64,000 nt of DNA from Alentia gelatinosa (lineage: Eukaryota > Annelida > Polychaeta > Phyllodocida > Polynoidae). Position 1 is the stretch's first letter. Every line of letters begins with the position of its first letter. Where the stretch lies: assembly GCA_950022655.1 (NCBI GenBank), contig OX465589.1, forward strand, positions 26,527,626 to 26,591,625, given 5' to 3'. This document shows positions 31,592 through 43,227 of this stretch, piece by piece. Under the pieces are notes generated by a model that was not told the DNA's origin, did no database searches, and was given only the letters and a program-made list of their open reading frames with translations. The position numbers and the translations under genes are program-made.

Positions 31592-32927
31592 AGGGGGGGG
31601 GGGAAGGGGGGGAAAAACGGAGAGCTGCACATGATGAGAGTATATTTCTATCTTGGCGATGCCTTGGTCTGGTAGACAGGGTACGCCTTTCAGCACTGAG
31701 GTCATTAGGCAAAACCCTTAAATTTCCTATATGAAGATAGCAGGCTCGGTCGACGGCTATTTTTCATATGGTAAGAGGGGAGCTATTAACCGTTTCAGGA
31801 TATATATATGTACTAAGGTGTCTTCTCTAATTTTATAACTAAGGTTTCTGACTGGTGACTTTCATATGTGAAATAGTGTCAGACAATTTATGTTGTAGAA
31901 GTTTGTATATTGAAAGATGACATTCGTACCTGTATTATAAAGTAGTCTTCATGGGCTATATGTTGATTATATGTCCTAGTTAGGTGCAGAGTTTGAAAGT
32001 TGACATTCGTACCTGTATTATAAGGTAGTCTTTATGGGCTATATGCTGATTGTATGTGCTAAATAGGTGCAGAGTATTGTATGTGCTAAATAGGTGCAGA
32101 GTTACAAGAGACCTCCAAGATATATCCAATGATGTTATTCTTTATTTAATAGAGGTTGTTTGACGTTATATATTTTAGTAAAAAGGAGGTTTCCAATAAC
32201 TAAAGACAAAGTTTGTTCATTATTAGACAATGTAAGATTACGTATAAGATCGTTGACTGCACTGTAAAATAAGAAAATGTTGCCGATTGATATTTCCCAG
32301 AACCACAATTTGTTGGACAGATTTAAGATGATGTTAATGCCTAGTATTTTCTCAAGTTACAATTGCTAGACTACAGTACAATTTACAAGTGAAGATTACA
32401 GAACTTTGCCGGTATTAAGACTGTCTACCATGCCCATGGAAGGAAGTACCGTCCCAGCGACAGCCAGATAAAATTAGATTCGGATGTCCATCACATGAAC
32501 TCGCTTCCACAGTCGAATCTGGGTCCACCATATGTCAAGAATCAACAGGGAGAGGAGGAAATAAACAGTGGTTTCCAATTACAAGAGACATTACTATACA
32601 TGAGGTATTGTAAGGAAAGCATAATGTTTTGGATGTTTGGGCCCCAGCCGAGGTCTGTTGACATGAGAACAAGTTCTTTATGGTTATGAAAGGGTATTAC
32701 CCATGCTCTATATTCCTGAATGTCTATTGTGTTTTAAGTGTGATATATGTGAAATATGTTGTTGATGTATACATGTTCTTTGTTTGGTATGGGTTCAAAG
32801 ATCAGGCTATTGAGGTTGATACGATGCTAGGGGAATGGGGACAAGAAGATCAGTTACAACAGAAAGAAGAACAGAAGATCGCTGATTGTTTGGGAAAGGG
32901 GGAACAAGAACTCTATATACATTTAAC
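31592..32927 (+). other. LINE inter-ORF spacer with tandem repeats
   Basis: Starts with a G-rich run after the SGNH stop. An approximately 83-bp tandem duplication (gacattcgtacctgtattat at 31,919 and 32,002) and a short triplication of gtatgtgctaaataggtgca lie within it. Open frames at 32,495 and 32,680 have no recognised domain. Confidence 0.6.
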
Positions 32928-35900
32928 ATGGATAATATAAGATTTGCTAGTATAAATGTTAATGGTCTGGGGGAGGCAATTAAGCGGCGTACTTTTTTCC
33001 ATAAACTGAGAAAAGACTTTGATATTATACTTCTGCAGGAAACTCATAGTACTGATCAAACCAATTTTTTATGGAAAACCGAATGGGGGGGAGAAATGAT
33101 TTTTTCTAATGGGGTATCCAATTCAAGGGGGGTGGCCGTATTATTTTCGAGCAAACTTGATTTTAAAATTGACAAGGTGATCAGAGATATACAAGGTAGA
33201 TTTTTAATTGTTCAGGTATCTATTGAAGAGGAAACCATAATATTGGTTAATGCGTATTGCCCAGTTCAATGTACCCCCCAGGATCAACTGATTAATCTTA
33301 GCCGGTTAGAGGAAGAATTGTACAATTTTGAAGAATTACCCATGTTGATAGGTGGAGACTTTAATATACCACTAGATCCCAACTTGGATAGGAAAAACAC
33401 TTCTTCCCCCCCTACCTCCCGTCAATACCGGACAGTATTATCGGAATTCTTAGTTAATAATGATTTGGTTGACTTATGGAGAGAAAGGAACACTACAATT
33501 AAACGATTTACATTTCACAGAGCCCAATCTGCATCTCGTATTGATTACTGGTTCATATCTGAATGTTTTAAAAATAGAATTTTTAAGATGGACATTAAGA
33601 CCGCTTCATGTACAGATCACTCATTACTTACGTTTGAGTTAAAAAGACAGCAAAAAACTAGGGGCCCCTCCTTCTGGAAACTCAACAATTTGTTGTTGGC
33701 AGACAAGAAGTATGTAGAACTAGTTAAAAAAGAATTATCAGAGTTACGTATAAGTACTAAAGAAATAGAACCGGCACAGAGATGGGATTTTGTCAAATTT
33801 AAGCTAAGGGACATCTCTATTCAATTTGCTAAAAAAAGGAAAAGAGAAGAAAGGTTGCAGCTGAAGAGTATGCAACAAGAACTAGAAAGCCTGGTACAAA
33901 CTGATGATTTATCTGATTTAAAGGAGAATGAGAGAAAATACAAGATCGACACTTTAAGAAAGGACATTGAATTTCATGAGCGCAAAGCCACCCTTGCCCT
34001 TCTCTTTCGGTCGAAGGCTAATTGGGCATTGAAGGGGGAAAGGCCTAACAAATACTTTTTGAATAGAATTAAGAAGAACTGTATGAATAAATGCATATCC
34101 CAACTAACGATAGTAGAGGAAGGCAGAAAATACGAAACGGGTGATCCAATCAAAATATTGTCTACAATTGAAGAGTTTTATAAGAAGGTTTATACCAGAA
34201 ATACATCAGAATCACTTTTGGATAACATAGAAAAGTTAATAGACCCCAGTAAAATACCAAAAATTTCCCAGTCGGAGAAAGATTTTTTAGACAGAGAGAT
34301 CTCGGATATTGAACTTTATAATGCTCTCAAAAAACTTAACGCTAACAAATCCCCAGGATCTGATGGCCTTACGCCTGAGTTTTATCGTTACTTCTGGGGC
34401 CATATTAAGGGCTTTCTTATGGAATCTTTTCAGGATTCTAAGTTCAAAGGGATGTTAGGTACAGAACAACGAAGAGGTATAATCTCGTTAATTCCAAAGA
34501 AAGGAGTAAGCAGAGTTGAATTGAAGAACTGGAGACCAATTACGTTATTGAACACTGACTATAAAATTCTAACCAAAGCTTTAGCATTGAGACTCCAATC
34601 TCCCCTTCAAGGGATTGTTCATGATGACCAGACTGGTTTCATGAAAGGTCGTTATATAGGCTCCAACATTAGGATCATTCAAGATGTTATAGATTATTTG
34701 AATACAAATGGATTAGCAGGAATTCTGCTCGCCCTTGATTTTGAGAAGGCGTTTGATTCGGTCTCCTGGGAGGCTATATTTGATGCACTGAAACTCTTTG
34801 GATGTGGGGAGGAATTTCTGAGTTGGATCAAATTAATATACAGGGATATTTCTTCATGTGTGTCCAATGCTGGTTTTCATACTAATTGGTTTTTTCCCTC
34901 CCGGGGAACTCGTCAAGGCTGCTGTATCTCCCCCTACTTGTTTGTTGTCTTAGTGGAATTAGCGGCCATTGCAATTAGGGGAAACAAGGATGTGAAAGGG
35001 ATTGAAATGCAATATAGATCTGTGAAAATCTCGATGTATGCAGATGACGTTACTTGTTTATTAGGGGACATACAGTCGGTGTACAGGCTTCTGGACATTC
35101 TGGAGAGGTTTCGTAGATATGCAGGACTAAAGATCAACCTGGACAAGTCCTTTATTATGAAATTGGGGGTAAAATCTGATCCCCTTCCTCCCAACTGTCC
35201 GATAGTAGAAAGACAGATGGTGAATATTCTAGGTATAAAGTTCAAAAATGCTTGGAAGGAAGACGAATATACTCAAATGAATTTTGAAGATAAAATTGAC
35301 AAATGTCAAAGTATTTGTTCAGCATGGGCAACAAAAAAATTGTCACTGAAAGGTAAAGTCACCGTTATTAATGCCACAGTAATACCTATATTGTTGTATC
35401 CAATGTCTTTGATATATACTCCGCCTTATGTGTTTTCAGAATTTAAAAAGATTGTATGTCAGTTTCTCTGGAATAGCAAAGTTAACAAATTAGCTTATGC
35501 AACGGTCTGTCAATGTGTCAAGGAAGGAGGTCTTAATATGTTGAATCTGGAAACAATGTATGAGGTATCAAGAATTAAATGGATTATTCGTTTTTGTAAT
35601 GAATCACGCTCATGTTGGGATTACATACTACCAGAATTTCTTCAATCGGAAGAAGAGCCTGTTTTCAAGACGATTACTGAATTTTTTAGAGCTAAAAGAC
35701 TCATTCAACTGCAACACTGTGACTCTATGTTCTATAGGAATTTAGTCCAGATCTGGAATAAGATATACATTAGATTTCCTATTCAGGAAGAAGATCGGCA
35801 GTATGAGTATTTGTGGCACAACAAGTTCATTAAAATTTACAAACCAGGGAATATGGCTAACTCATGGAGATCAGCTGGTATTGTATCCCTACATGATATT

Positions 35901-36707
35901 ATAAGTAATGGTAGACTCATGTCTGAGATAGAAATTAGGCAAAAATATAAAGTCCCATGCACGTTTCTACACCTTTTACATTTACGGAGAAGTATCCCAT
36001 GGTTGTCAAGATTATCCTTTCAAAAGGTGAAGACTGAGGTGAATCCGTTATTTATCAACGATTCAGTTCGTGTGGCTATCAATATCAGAAATAGTAATAA
36101 CAGAAAGATCTACTATGTTCTTAATTCTTTTAGAACCAAACCTCCTGCAAGTCAAAAATACTGGTGTACAGAGTATGGGCTACCTCTAACAGATGGTCAT
36201 TTATGGACCAATATCTTTACCCACATTTATAAAACGACTAGGGAAACGAAATTACAATCATTCCAATATAGAATTATAAACAGATTGATACCTACGAATT
36301 CATATCTATACAAAAGAAAGATCGTCCCTTCAGATATATGTTCTTTCTGTCAAGAAAAAGACACTTTAGAACACTTCTTCCTTGACTGTCCCAAAGTCAG
36401 GGACTTTTGGTCTCAATCTATTCGATGGTTGAAGGAGGTTGCAGATATAAATGGTGACTGGACGAGAACTAACATATTGCTGGGTTTTTCAGGCTCTGGT
36501 ATTCTGTCCCACAGGCTAAACTATATTAGTTCCTTAATCAAGTTCTATATTTATAGACAAAAACTTTTCTATGACAGTAAGTTCTGTCTTTATGCATGGT
36601 CATTGGAATTCAGAGAAAAACTACGTATGGAGAAATATATATGTTATATAGAAAACTCTCCTCACAAGTTCAAAAAGGGGGAGACTATAATGCAAAATAT
36701 TCAGTGA
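32928..36707 (+). CDS. LINE ORF2: AP endonuclease + reverse transcriptase
   Basis: 1,259 aa from ATG 32,928 (MDNIRFASINVNGLGEA). Endonuclease: SINVNG, LLQETH (Glu38), IGGDFN (Asp144, Asn146), SRIDYWFIS and TDHSLL (Asp230, His231). Reverse transcriptase: SPGSDGLTPEFYR, RPITLLNTDYKI, LLALDFEKAFDSV, GTRQGCCISPYLF and the catalytic YADD at 704-707 (35,037-35,048). A C-terminal zf-RVT zinc knuckle follows, CSFCQEKDTLEHFFLDC (Cys1138, Cys1141, His1149, Cys1154). No internal stop, so this copy may be competent. The architecture places it with L1/Tx1-type elements. It works with ORF1 in target-primed reverse transcription. Confidence 0.93.
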   Translation: MDNIRFASINVNGLGEAIKRRTFFHKLRKDFDIILLQETHSTDQTNFLWKTEWGGEMIFSNGVSNSRGVAVLFSSKLDFKIDKVIRDIQGRFLIVQVSIEEETIILVNAYCPVQCTPQDQLINLSRLEEELYNFEELPMLIGGDFNIPLDPNLDRKNTSSPPTSRQYRTVLSEFLVNNDLVDLWRERNTTIKRFTFHRAQSASRIDYWFISECFKNRIFKMDIKTASCTDHSLLTFELKRQQKTRGPSFWKLNNLLLADKKYVELVKKELSELRISTKEIEPAQRWDFVKFKLRDISIQFAKKRKREERLQLKSMQQELESLVQTDDLSDLKENERKYKIDTLRKDIEFHERKATLALLFRSKANWALKGERPNKYFLNRIKKNCMNKCISQLTIVEEGRKYETGDPIKILSTIEEFYKKVYTRNTSESLLDNIEKLIDPSKIPKISQSEKDFLDREISDIELYNALKKLNANKSPGSDGLTPEFYRYFWGHIKGFLMESFQDSKFKGMLGTEQRRGIISLIPKKGVSRVELKNWRPITLLNTDYKILTKALALRLQSPLQGIVHDDQTGFMKGRYIGSNIRIIQDVIDYLNTNGLAGILLALDFEKAFDSVSWEAIFDALKLFGCGEEFLSWIKLIYRDISSCVSNAGFHTNWFFPSRGTRQGCCISPYLFVVLVELAAIAIRGNKDVKGIEMQYRSVKISMYADDVTCLLGDIQSVYRLLDILERFRRYAGLKINLDKSFIMKLGVKSDPLPPNCPIVERQMVNILGIKFKNAWKEDEYTQMNFEDKIDKCQSICSAWATKKLSLKGKVTVINATVIPILLYPMSLIYTPPYVFSEFKKIVCQFLWNSKVNKLAYATVCQCVKEGGLNMLNLETMYEVSRIKWIIRFCNESRSCWDYILPEFLQSEEEPVFKTITEFFRAKRLIQLQHCDSMFYRNLVQIWNKIYIRFPIQEEDRQYEYLWHNKFIKIYKPGNMANSWRSAGIVSLHDIISNGRLMSEIEIRQKYKVPCTFLHLLHLRRSIPWLSRLSFQKVKTEVNPLFINDSVRVAINIRNSNNRKIYYVLNSFRTKPPASQKYWCTEYGLPLTDGHLWTNIFTHIYKTTRETKLQSFQYRIINRLIPTNSYLYKRKIVPSDICSFCQEKDTLEHFFLDCPKVRDFWSQSIRWLKEVADINGDWTRTNILLGFSGSGILSHRLNYISSLIKFYIYRQKLFYDSKFCLYAWSLEFREKLRMEKYICYIENSPHKFKKGETIMQNIQ

Positions 36708-37180
36708 AACACACTGGGCTTCGATTCTCTCCAAGGATGTTCAGAAGCCTTCATACGCGTTAACTTTACTCCACCAGGTCAGGGGTAACTCCAGTGACTC
36801 ATACCAAAATAATGTATCTTGTCCGGTCTCGTCCTCTTGGGTTTTGTTACCATTATATGTCTCGCTTTTCATGTTTACTACTTAGAAGGATACGGTTAGT
36901 GTCCCAACAAAGGGTAAATTGTCTATAATAACTAGGTTTAAGGCAGCACATTATATGACTTTTTTATTGGATGTTTGAATACTGTTACAATACACTATGG
37001 TTGAACTTTTATCTAGAACTATGTACAGACATCGAAATGTACTTGAAACATTCATAAAAAGCATAATTTCCACTTGTTAAACGGTATGTTATTGAATTTG
37101 TACTGATGATTGGTAAAAAAAAAATTAAAAAAAAAAAAAAAAAAGAGTAAGCTACAATTGAGATTACATCGTAAAATGGT

Positions 37181-37254
37181 ATTGATGAAATATGAATGTG
37201 ATGTAAACACAAATGCTATTGATGAAATATGAATGTGATGTAAACACAAATGCT
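37181..37254 (+). repeat. 37-bp tandem duplication in LINE 3' UTR
   Basis: Two perfect 37-bp units beginning attgatgaaatatgaatgtg. It follows an internal A-run (37,116-37,144), which may itself reflect an earlier poly(A) end. Confidence 0.9.
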
Positions 37255-37390
37255 ATATCTAATACAATAGGTGAACTAAACGCGATATTGCTGTTAGAAA
37301 ATAAGACACTTTTGGAAAGAAAACGGATTGTTAAGAAATAAGATCTAATGCGAAATAAAGCTTACTCTATAAAAAAAAAAAAAAAAAAAA

Positions 37391-38127
37391 GAGCGGAAAC
37401 TGGAGTTTTCCCTTTAAATACAACCAAATACTCTTGTGATGATGGATATAGACTTGAGGGTGATATGGTCAGAACATGCATGTACAGTGGGAACTGGAAT
37501 GGATCAGAACCAAAATGTGTTGCTATTTTCACACAAACTAAACTCTTGGGAATAATAACTGGGGGAGTGCTGCTCTGCATCCTTCTGATTATATTTACCA
37601 TATGTATATACTTTCGAGAGAATATCAAATTGTTTATCGCTTACAACGGTTTCCTTACAAACAATTTCTATCGTGTTACACAGGAAAGAGAAAAACTCTA
37701 TCTCTCTTGCAGCACCCAGGATTATGAGAGACTTGAAAACCAATTCATTCCTAAAATGAAAGCAGAGCTGTTACATTGGGACATAAAAACATACCAAGAG
37801 AGTTTTTCTGGTGAAACCAACATCATTACAGTTAGACAGAGAGGAGTGTGGGAGAGCACCGCTGTCATTGCTTTACTAACAATAAACTACACTAACAGCA
37901 CGAGGTGCATGGCCGACTTCTCAGAATGCCAGACAAAGTCTCTCCTCCGGCCACAATTCAGGTTCTTAAGTATTTTAGATGAAGAAAGTGCCCACTTGCA
38001 GGGACACCCATCCTTGATTAATGTTTTGACTGAAGCAATGAGAACATATTTAGAAAACAGGGTATACTTTATTGTTGGTGAATCACAGTTCTGGTGCAAA
38101 CTGCGAAAAGGACTTGCAAACAATTAA
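37391..38127 (+). pseudogene. TIR receptor 2, 3' part (Sushi remainder, TM, TIR)
   Basis: Homology resumes at CGGAAACTGG. The frame is open for the Sushi remainder (ETGVFPLNTTKYSCDDGYRL), the TM helix, and the entire TIR domain to TAA, without stops. A few substitutions relative to receptor 1 cluster in the last 60 residues. Joined directly to the 5' half without the LINE, the 22-bp deletion would shift the frame to an early stop. It could be expressed only from a promoter inside or 3' of the LINE; this is speculative. Confidence 0.85.
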
Positions 38128-38146
38128 GCACCTCAGGTGATAGAGT

Positions 38147-38152
38147 AATAAA
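38147..38152 (+). terminator. AATAAA poly(A) signal of receptor 2
   Basis: Same position relative to the stop as in receptor 1. Confidence 0.5.
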
Positions 38153-38571
38153 TCAATACCATAACACACATATCTACCAGGATATTTTGACAGAATTTCA
38201 ATGGGAATATCTCAACAGGATTTCACTTAGGATAATTTTGTATACGCCTAGGAAACGCATCTTGCAACCCTGCCACGCCATATAAAATGATGATTTCTTA
38301 TTATAGATTTAGGAAGAAATTGTATTCACATCTGTTTGAAAGTTCTTCTGGTGTGTTCTTCTGTGGAATAGTAACAGCAAGATGCTCCTGATGGCGTGTT
38401 ATTGTATCAGACAATATAGGTTCTTTCGTTTTTTTATTTAGCAAAACCCATTTATGAAACAATGTCAGTTCTTCAATGGAAGCTTGGCGCTATACATCGA
38501 GATCACCAGATATACAACTAATTCCAATAGATAATATGGTAATTCCAATAGGTATATCAGGATTAGATTAA

Positions 38572-38927
38572 CCCTTTCCTTACTAATGATGCCACTCTGG
38601 CATTCCCCAGCCACGGGCGAATGATGCCATATAGCATTACCAGCCATGGGCGAATGATGCCAAATGGCATCATTCATATCTCACAATTCAGGCTCATGAT
38701 TCGTGAAATACTCAATATTATAACACCATTTTTACACAAAATATGTATTTAGATATGACCAATATAATTATTGTAAAGAGAAATGAAATGGTTGCCATGG
38801 TGACACAAATTATGTCACGTGACACCATTAAAAAAAATTTGGTGCTCGCCCTTAAGTACTGATCATTCACGTGAGCTGGCATCGCCGCCTACATGATGCA
38901 ACACAAAAATCATTTGTAAGGATTGGG
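38572..38927 (+). mobile_element. TTAA-flanked MITE A (piggyBac-like)
   Basis: 356 bp between TTAA at 38,568-38,571 and TTAA at 38,928-38,931. Unit 1 has one intact TTAA there (ggattagattaaatcc, about 24,416). Inverted ends: CCCTTTCCTTACTAATG and its counterpart CATTTGTAAGGATTGGG. The interior has repeated gatgcca...tggcat palindromes (cgggcgaatgatgccat). Non-coding. Confidence 0.85.
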
Positions 38928-39001
38928 TTAAATCCTCCTTTAAATAAAAAAAGTTATAGATGGTTATAAGTTGGCATGGAATTTTCATATAATCATCTTA
39001 A

Positions 39002-39411
39002 CCCTTTCAGGGTGGATAATGCCTTGAGGCATTCCCCAGCATAGACCGGATAATGCCTTGAGGCATTCCCCAGCATAGACCGGATAATGCCTTGAGGCAT
39101 TCCCCCGTCGGAAAGCGGATAATGCCTTGAGGAATTATTTATGAAATTTAGTAATATTTACCATTTCATCGTTTTATGAAAAAATAATTGATAAATAAAT
39201 CTGAAACTTTCAGAGAATATACCTAAGACATAGTAATTGATATTATTTGTTAAACCAAATAATATAGATATAAATGATGTGTCTCATATCACGTGATCAA
39301 ATAATGGAATATGTGTTTAGACAAAAATTGGCCCGTCCCCTGGTGTTATACTTATCTAAAGCACCTGCCCCGACCAATAGGGCTCTGCCACAGACCTCTG
39401 TCTTTAAAGGG
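39002..39411 (+). mobile_element. TTAA-flanked MITE B (piggyBac-like)
   Basis: 410 bp between TTAA (38,998-39,001) and TTAA (39,412-39,415), absent from unit 1. It starts CCCTTTCAGGGTGGATAATG and ends CTTTAAAGGG. The interior has four tandem units of ggataatgccttgaggcatt. Related in theme to MITE A and the family P copies at 16.8 and 58.8 kb. Confidence 0.82.
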
Positions 39412-39437
39412 TTAAGGTGACTACAATGAGGAGCCAT

Positions 39438-41663
39438 GGGTCGATTTTTCAAAACTTGCATTTTTGGTAAAAATTCGTTTTTCAGGGGTACCATTTTTAA
39501 TATTCAGCTTACAGTTATAATTCTCATATCAATAGATGTGTCTTAACAAGTTTTATCATTCCAATATAGGTTTTTGCCATGTATGCATTGGTTTTGTTGA
39601 TGAAAATTGAAATTAACTGATTTCCCCCCCTTGTTTTTGATGATGAAGAAAGTCTTGACATATATCTATAAAAAAAAGTAGTAGAAAAACTGATTTACCA
39701 AAATATCCTGTAGCATCAAGGTTTTGGGAAATATCATAAAAGAAGGGAAAAATGAAATATTTCTGAGAGTGTTATTGTTGGAAAATATTCCAAATGAAAT
39801 GTGTTATGTCCATGACCCCTTTGTTAAAATATCTGAAACAATAATAATTAAAAAATCAAGAACATCATTTTTGCCTTTAAATGGTGTGGAAAGATGTTTC
39901 CTTACATTGGCTAAAGTTTAAACTTGATTGTACCAAATTAATTTGGTTCTCAACCTGAAATTCAAAAAAAGAGGGGTCATGGACGTAACAGTGACATAAA
40001 ACATAACAATTATTCCTGTAACTATTTCTTTAAAAGCAAACCTTGTTTATATGTTGCTACCTTATGTAGGCTTTAAGGCAGAGTAACATCCTTTTCAAAA
40101 ATCCTATTATTTACACCTTTGAGGACAGAAATGTGCATTTGTTACGTCCGACACCCCATGTTACGTCCGACACCCCTATATATGATAGACAGCAAAGAAA
40201 ATGCTTTTGGCTGGTAATGATGTTTTTATGAGATGCCAACATGTCTAATAGTTTAATTAATTATAAGTACAAGGATTATTAAATGTATTTTTATGGAATT
40301 CCTATTACACCATTTGTTAACAAAATGTTACGTCCAGGACCCCTGCAGGCAGTTCTTTGTTTATGCCACATGTGTGCAAAATTGATACCTTAATTATGGA
40401 TTTATTGTATGTCTTACTCACACAACCTCTTCAGCTACCAATATTATTCTTATAATGATTAATTTGGCCTAGTTTACAGTTACTAAACAAGGTTATTTTT
40501 GAAATGTTACGTCCGATACCCCTACATGTTACGTCCGATATCCCTATAGGAATTGTTAGTTTTGACACTCCAAACTGGACTACATCTACTTTATTTACAT
40601 TTTCTTACATATTTTACTTCTTACTCATAGAGCTAAGAGAATAATAACAATGAATACATTTATCAGAAGGTTGACAGAGTATACAACTGTCTAGAATGTT
40701 TTTAGTATTCAGTATTTTAGAAGACTCTGTGGAGTTTCGTGGGGTAGAATCAATTATTAATGACCTAGCTAGGTATTCCTTGTACCTAAATATTTCCTTG
40801 TATTTAGCTTTTCCAACTACTGCTACTTGTGTTGGTATTTTTCAAATTTGGCCCTGTTTAATCTATTTTTCTACTTTTTAAAAAGTGCTACGTCCGACAC
40901 CCCTACAGAGAGTATAATTTCAAGTTTGGTTAAATCTATTTAATCTTCATTTTGGGGATTTTAGGCCTCTCTAAACATTGTATACTTCTAACTAATGTCA
41001 AACTGTTATAGTTCTATGCACAGAAAGGCTTTCTAAAATTAATCTGGATGTCACGAGTTTGTCCATGAATGATGGTTTGACTTTAAATAAGATTTTATAA
41101 AATCATGAAATGTTTTGAAGTTCAAATCCTTCCTGTAATTTTGTTTCTATTTCCTATTTGAGAAATGATGTGTGCATCATGGGATAATCATATTAAGTGG
41201 TTTTGAGGTCTTAATACTAATAAATCTAGACCTACATGATTTGTAATATGATTTGGTCAAGGTGTTACGTCCGACACCCCTAAACAGCCCATCATGGGCT
41301 GATAGCTACATCTGAAATAAATGTCTTATATGTGAAAGGTGATCATTTTCTGTGAACCAATGTATAAGGTTAACAACAAATGACATTTAAAAATTCTGAA
41401 GCTGGTAAGTATTTCAACAAATTAAATGGAAAAGAAATGGTGTGAATAAATACAAAACAGTCAAGAATTTCGGTGAGTTGAACAAAATTCAAATCTTAGA
41501 CAGAAGATTTTTAATGCAACCATATGTGTGCTTTTAGGTAGATGTGGTAGCCAAGTATCTGAAGTGTATAAGGAAATGTGAATTGATGATTTATTTTCAA
41601 AGTTTATTTTAAGTAAATTCCTGTGCTTAAGTGGGGAAAATGCAGGTTTTGAAAAATAGACCC
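39438..41663 (+). mobile_element. 2.2-kb TIR element with nine copies of a 19-bp motif
   Basis: 2,226 bp, inverted ends GGGTCGATTTTTCAAAAC and GTTTTGAAAAATAGACCC, flanked by CCAT (39,434-39,437 and 41,664-41,667). Unit 1 has the empty site with a single CCAT (24,515-24,518). The motif TGTTACGTCCGACACCCCT or close variants occurs at 39,802, 39,972 (minus), 40,140, 40,159, 40,326, 40,505, 40,527, 40,886 and 41,263. No transposase ORF. The 4-bp duplication recalls Sola or Chapaev-type elements, but the superfamily is not settled. Confidence 0.82.
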
Positions 41664-42466
41664 CCATATGTATTCATATAAATCGTATCGGTCTCTTAAA
41701 GCTGGCTACTGCCGCTATTAATTGTGTATACTCCATAATTCATTGGCTACTCGGTCTACTTTATTCCTTATATGGACTTAGTGTAATGGGACAACTCCAT
41801 GGTGATACTGTTGGTTTTCAATAGTGACCCTCCATAGTCTGGACGTTCTCAAAGACAATATTAAGCTTCCTGTGTGTGCTTATGAATATATAAGTATCAT
41901 ATAGTATTATATAAGAAAAAATGAGATGAGGTGATACAAATTACTCCCAGTGCGTGACTTATAGCTTTCTTCAGTGGTGGTTGGAGTAAACCAAGTACAA
42001 AATCAGCAATTTTACACATAATCTTTTATGTTTTCTTTGAATAATCTAAACGCCACACGATGTATCTCTATGTATAGCTTGGAGACATATATTTTCTACA
42101 TTTTTTCTATACCATCATATTTATGATGATGAGTATACAAACAAATAATACTGGTCGGGTATCTTGTGATTTCTAGATTTCTTTAGGAGGATTTCAAGTG
42201 TACCGGTACTTATAGTTACAGTGGGGAGGACCTTCTCACAGGTCGTTGATACACATAATGCCGTCTCCATCAATCAATGGATTGGAGCCCGTCAACTTAA
42301 GGAGACTTGCGCTTTATGTTCAAGTCCACCTAAGGACTGCTAGGTGAAGTTACGACTGGGTCAGATTCATTCCCGTAGACTTGCGTCCGTGTTTGGTATA
42401 TATGTAGGACAACATGGCGTGCTGGTCTTCATTCCACTTCGAGCAGCTCTACCATACACTTCATAG

Positions 42467-42760
42467 CCAGGATGCCTCCACATACTAGAACACACAGGGC
42501 CGTTACTGCTGGTGAAGACACACTTGCTGACACATCTGCTGACATGCCTGCTGATACTCCTGCTGAAAAGCCTGCAAAGCCTGCATAACCTGATGCAGCA
42601 CCAGGTGCACAAGATGCTGCTCCACATACACCTGAGAATGCTGCTGGTAATACTCAAGGAGCAGATACTGACCCTGCACCTGATGTGTTTGCCACTCCTG
42701 CTCGCCCCAGTCAACATCGCCACTTTGTTAACCAGACCATCAGAGGTAGACTGGTTAATG
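42467..42760 (+). pseudogene. Harbinger-associated protein, N-terminal relic (unit 2)
   Basis: ATG near 42,470 starts MPPHTRTHRAVTAGEDTLAD, followed by an Ala/Asp/Pro-rich stretch, a stop (TAA near 42,588), then PDAAPGAQDAAPHTPENAAG homologous to 25,110-25,250. The MADF part kept in unit 1 is deleted here, so the two units have kept complementary halves of one gene. Confidence 0.55.
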
Positions 42761-43227
42761 TAAAAAAAATCTGGACATAGGTATTGCGTTTTCCTATGTG
42801 AGCTTTGTATGGACTGGCAAGCTATGATATTGCTTATATATTTATATTCTTGTTATGTGTGCCTGGCGAACTATGAAATTGCTGATATATTGCTGATATA
42901 TTTCCTTGTTGGCTTGTGAAACCGATGCATTGTGAAACCAATATGTGATGAGTCTCACTATTGTACATATTATCCAAAATGTTTATTGTTAATAAATTGT
43001 TTAATGTAAGTCTACTCTCATCATTTTTCTTCATAGATATTTGCATTTTGGTTGAACTGTAAAAGTAGTACATAAAGGTAATTTTTTGGGGTTAATTTCG
43101 AATTTACTACTTAATTAGAACTTCAAATTTACCACTTAATTAGAGCCTGGAATAATGCAAGTTTAAGATATGATAATGCAAGTAACACCTAGGCGAATAA
43201 AGGAAGAGAGACATCAAATACTTGAGC

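Larger units (their letters stand above)
29175..37390 (+). mobile_element. 8.2-kb three-ORF LINE (L1/Tx1-like) with NADAR and SGNH domains
   Basis: Layout: T-rich 5' tract (29,175-29,292), 5' UTR, ORF1 (29,538-30,921, one frame break), SGNH ORF (30,914-31,591), spacer of about 1.3 kb with tandem repeats, ORF2 (32,928-36,707), 3' UTR and poly(A) (37,371-37,390). It is flanked by the 9-bp repeat GAGCGGAAA. The single long ORF2 has an AP-endonuclease, a reverse transcriptase and a C-terminal zinc knuckle, as in L1/Tx1-type elements. The intact ORF2 and short flanking duplication indicate a recent insertion. It sits sense to the receptor gene it interrupts. Confidence 0.88.

Noticed and set aside
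32495..32940. Small ORFs before LINE ORF2
   Set aside because: No conserved motif; they lie in the repeat-containing spacer, so they were not called as a further LINE gene.
39724..39921. 65-codon ORF inside the 2.2-kb TIR element
   Set aside because: Lys/Ile-rich translation of AT-rich DNA with no transposase motif.
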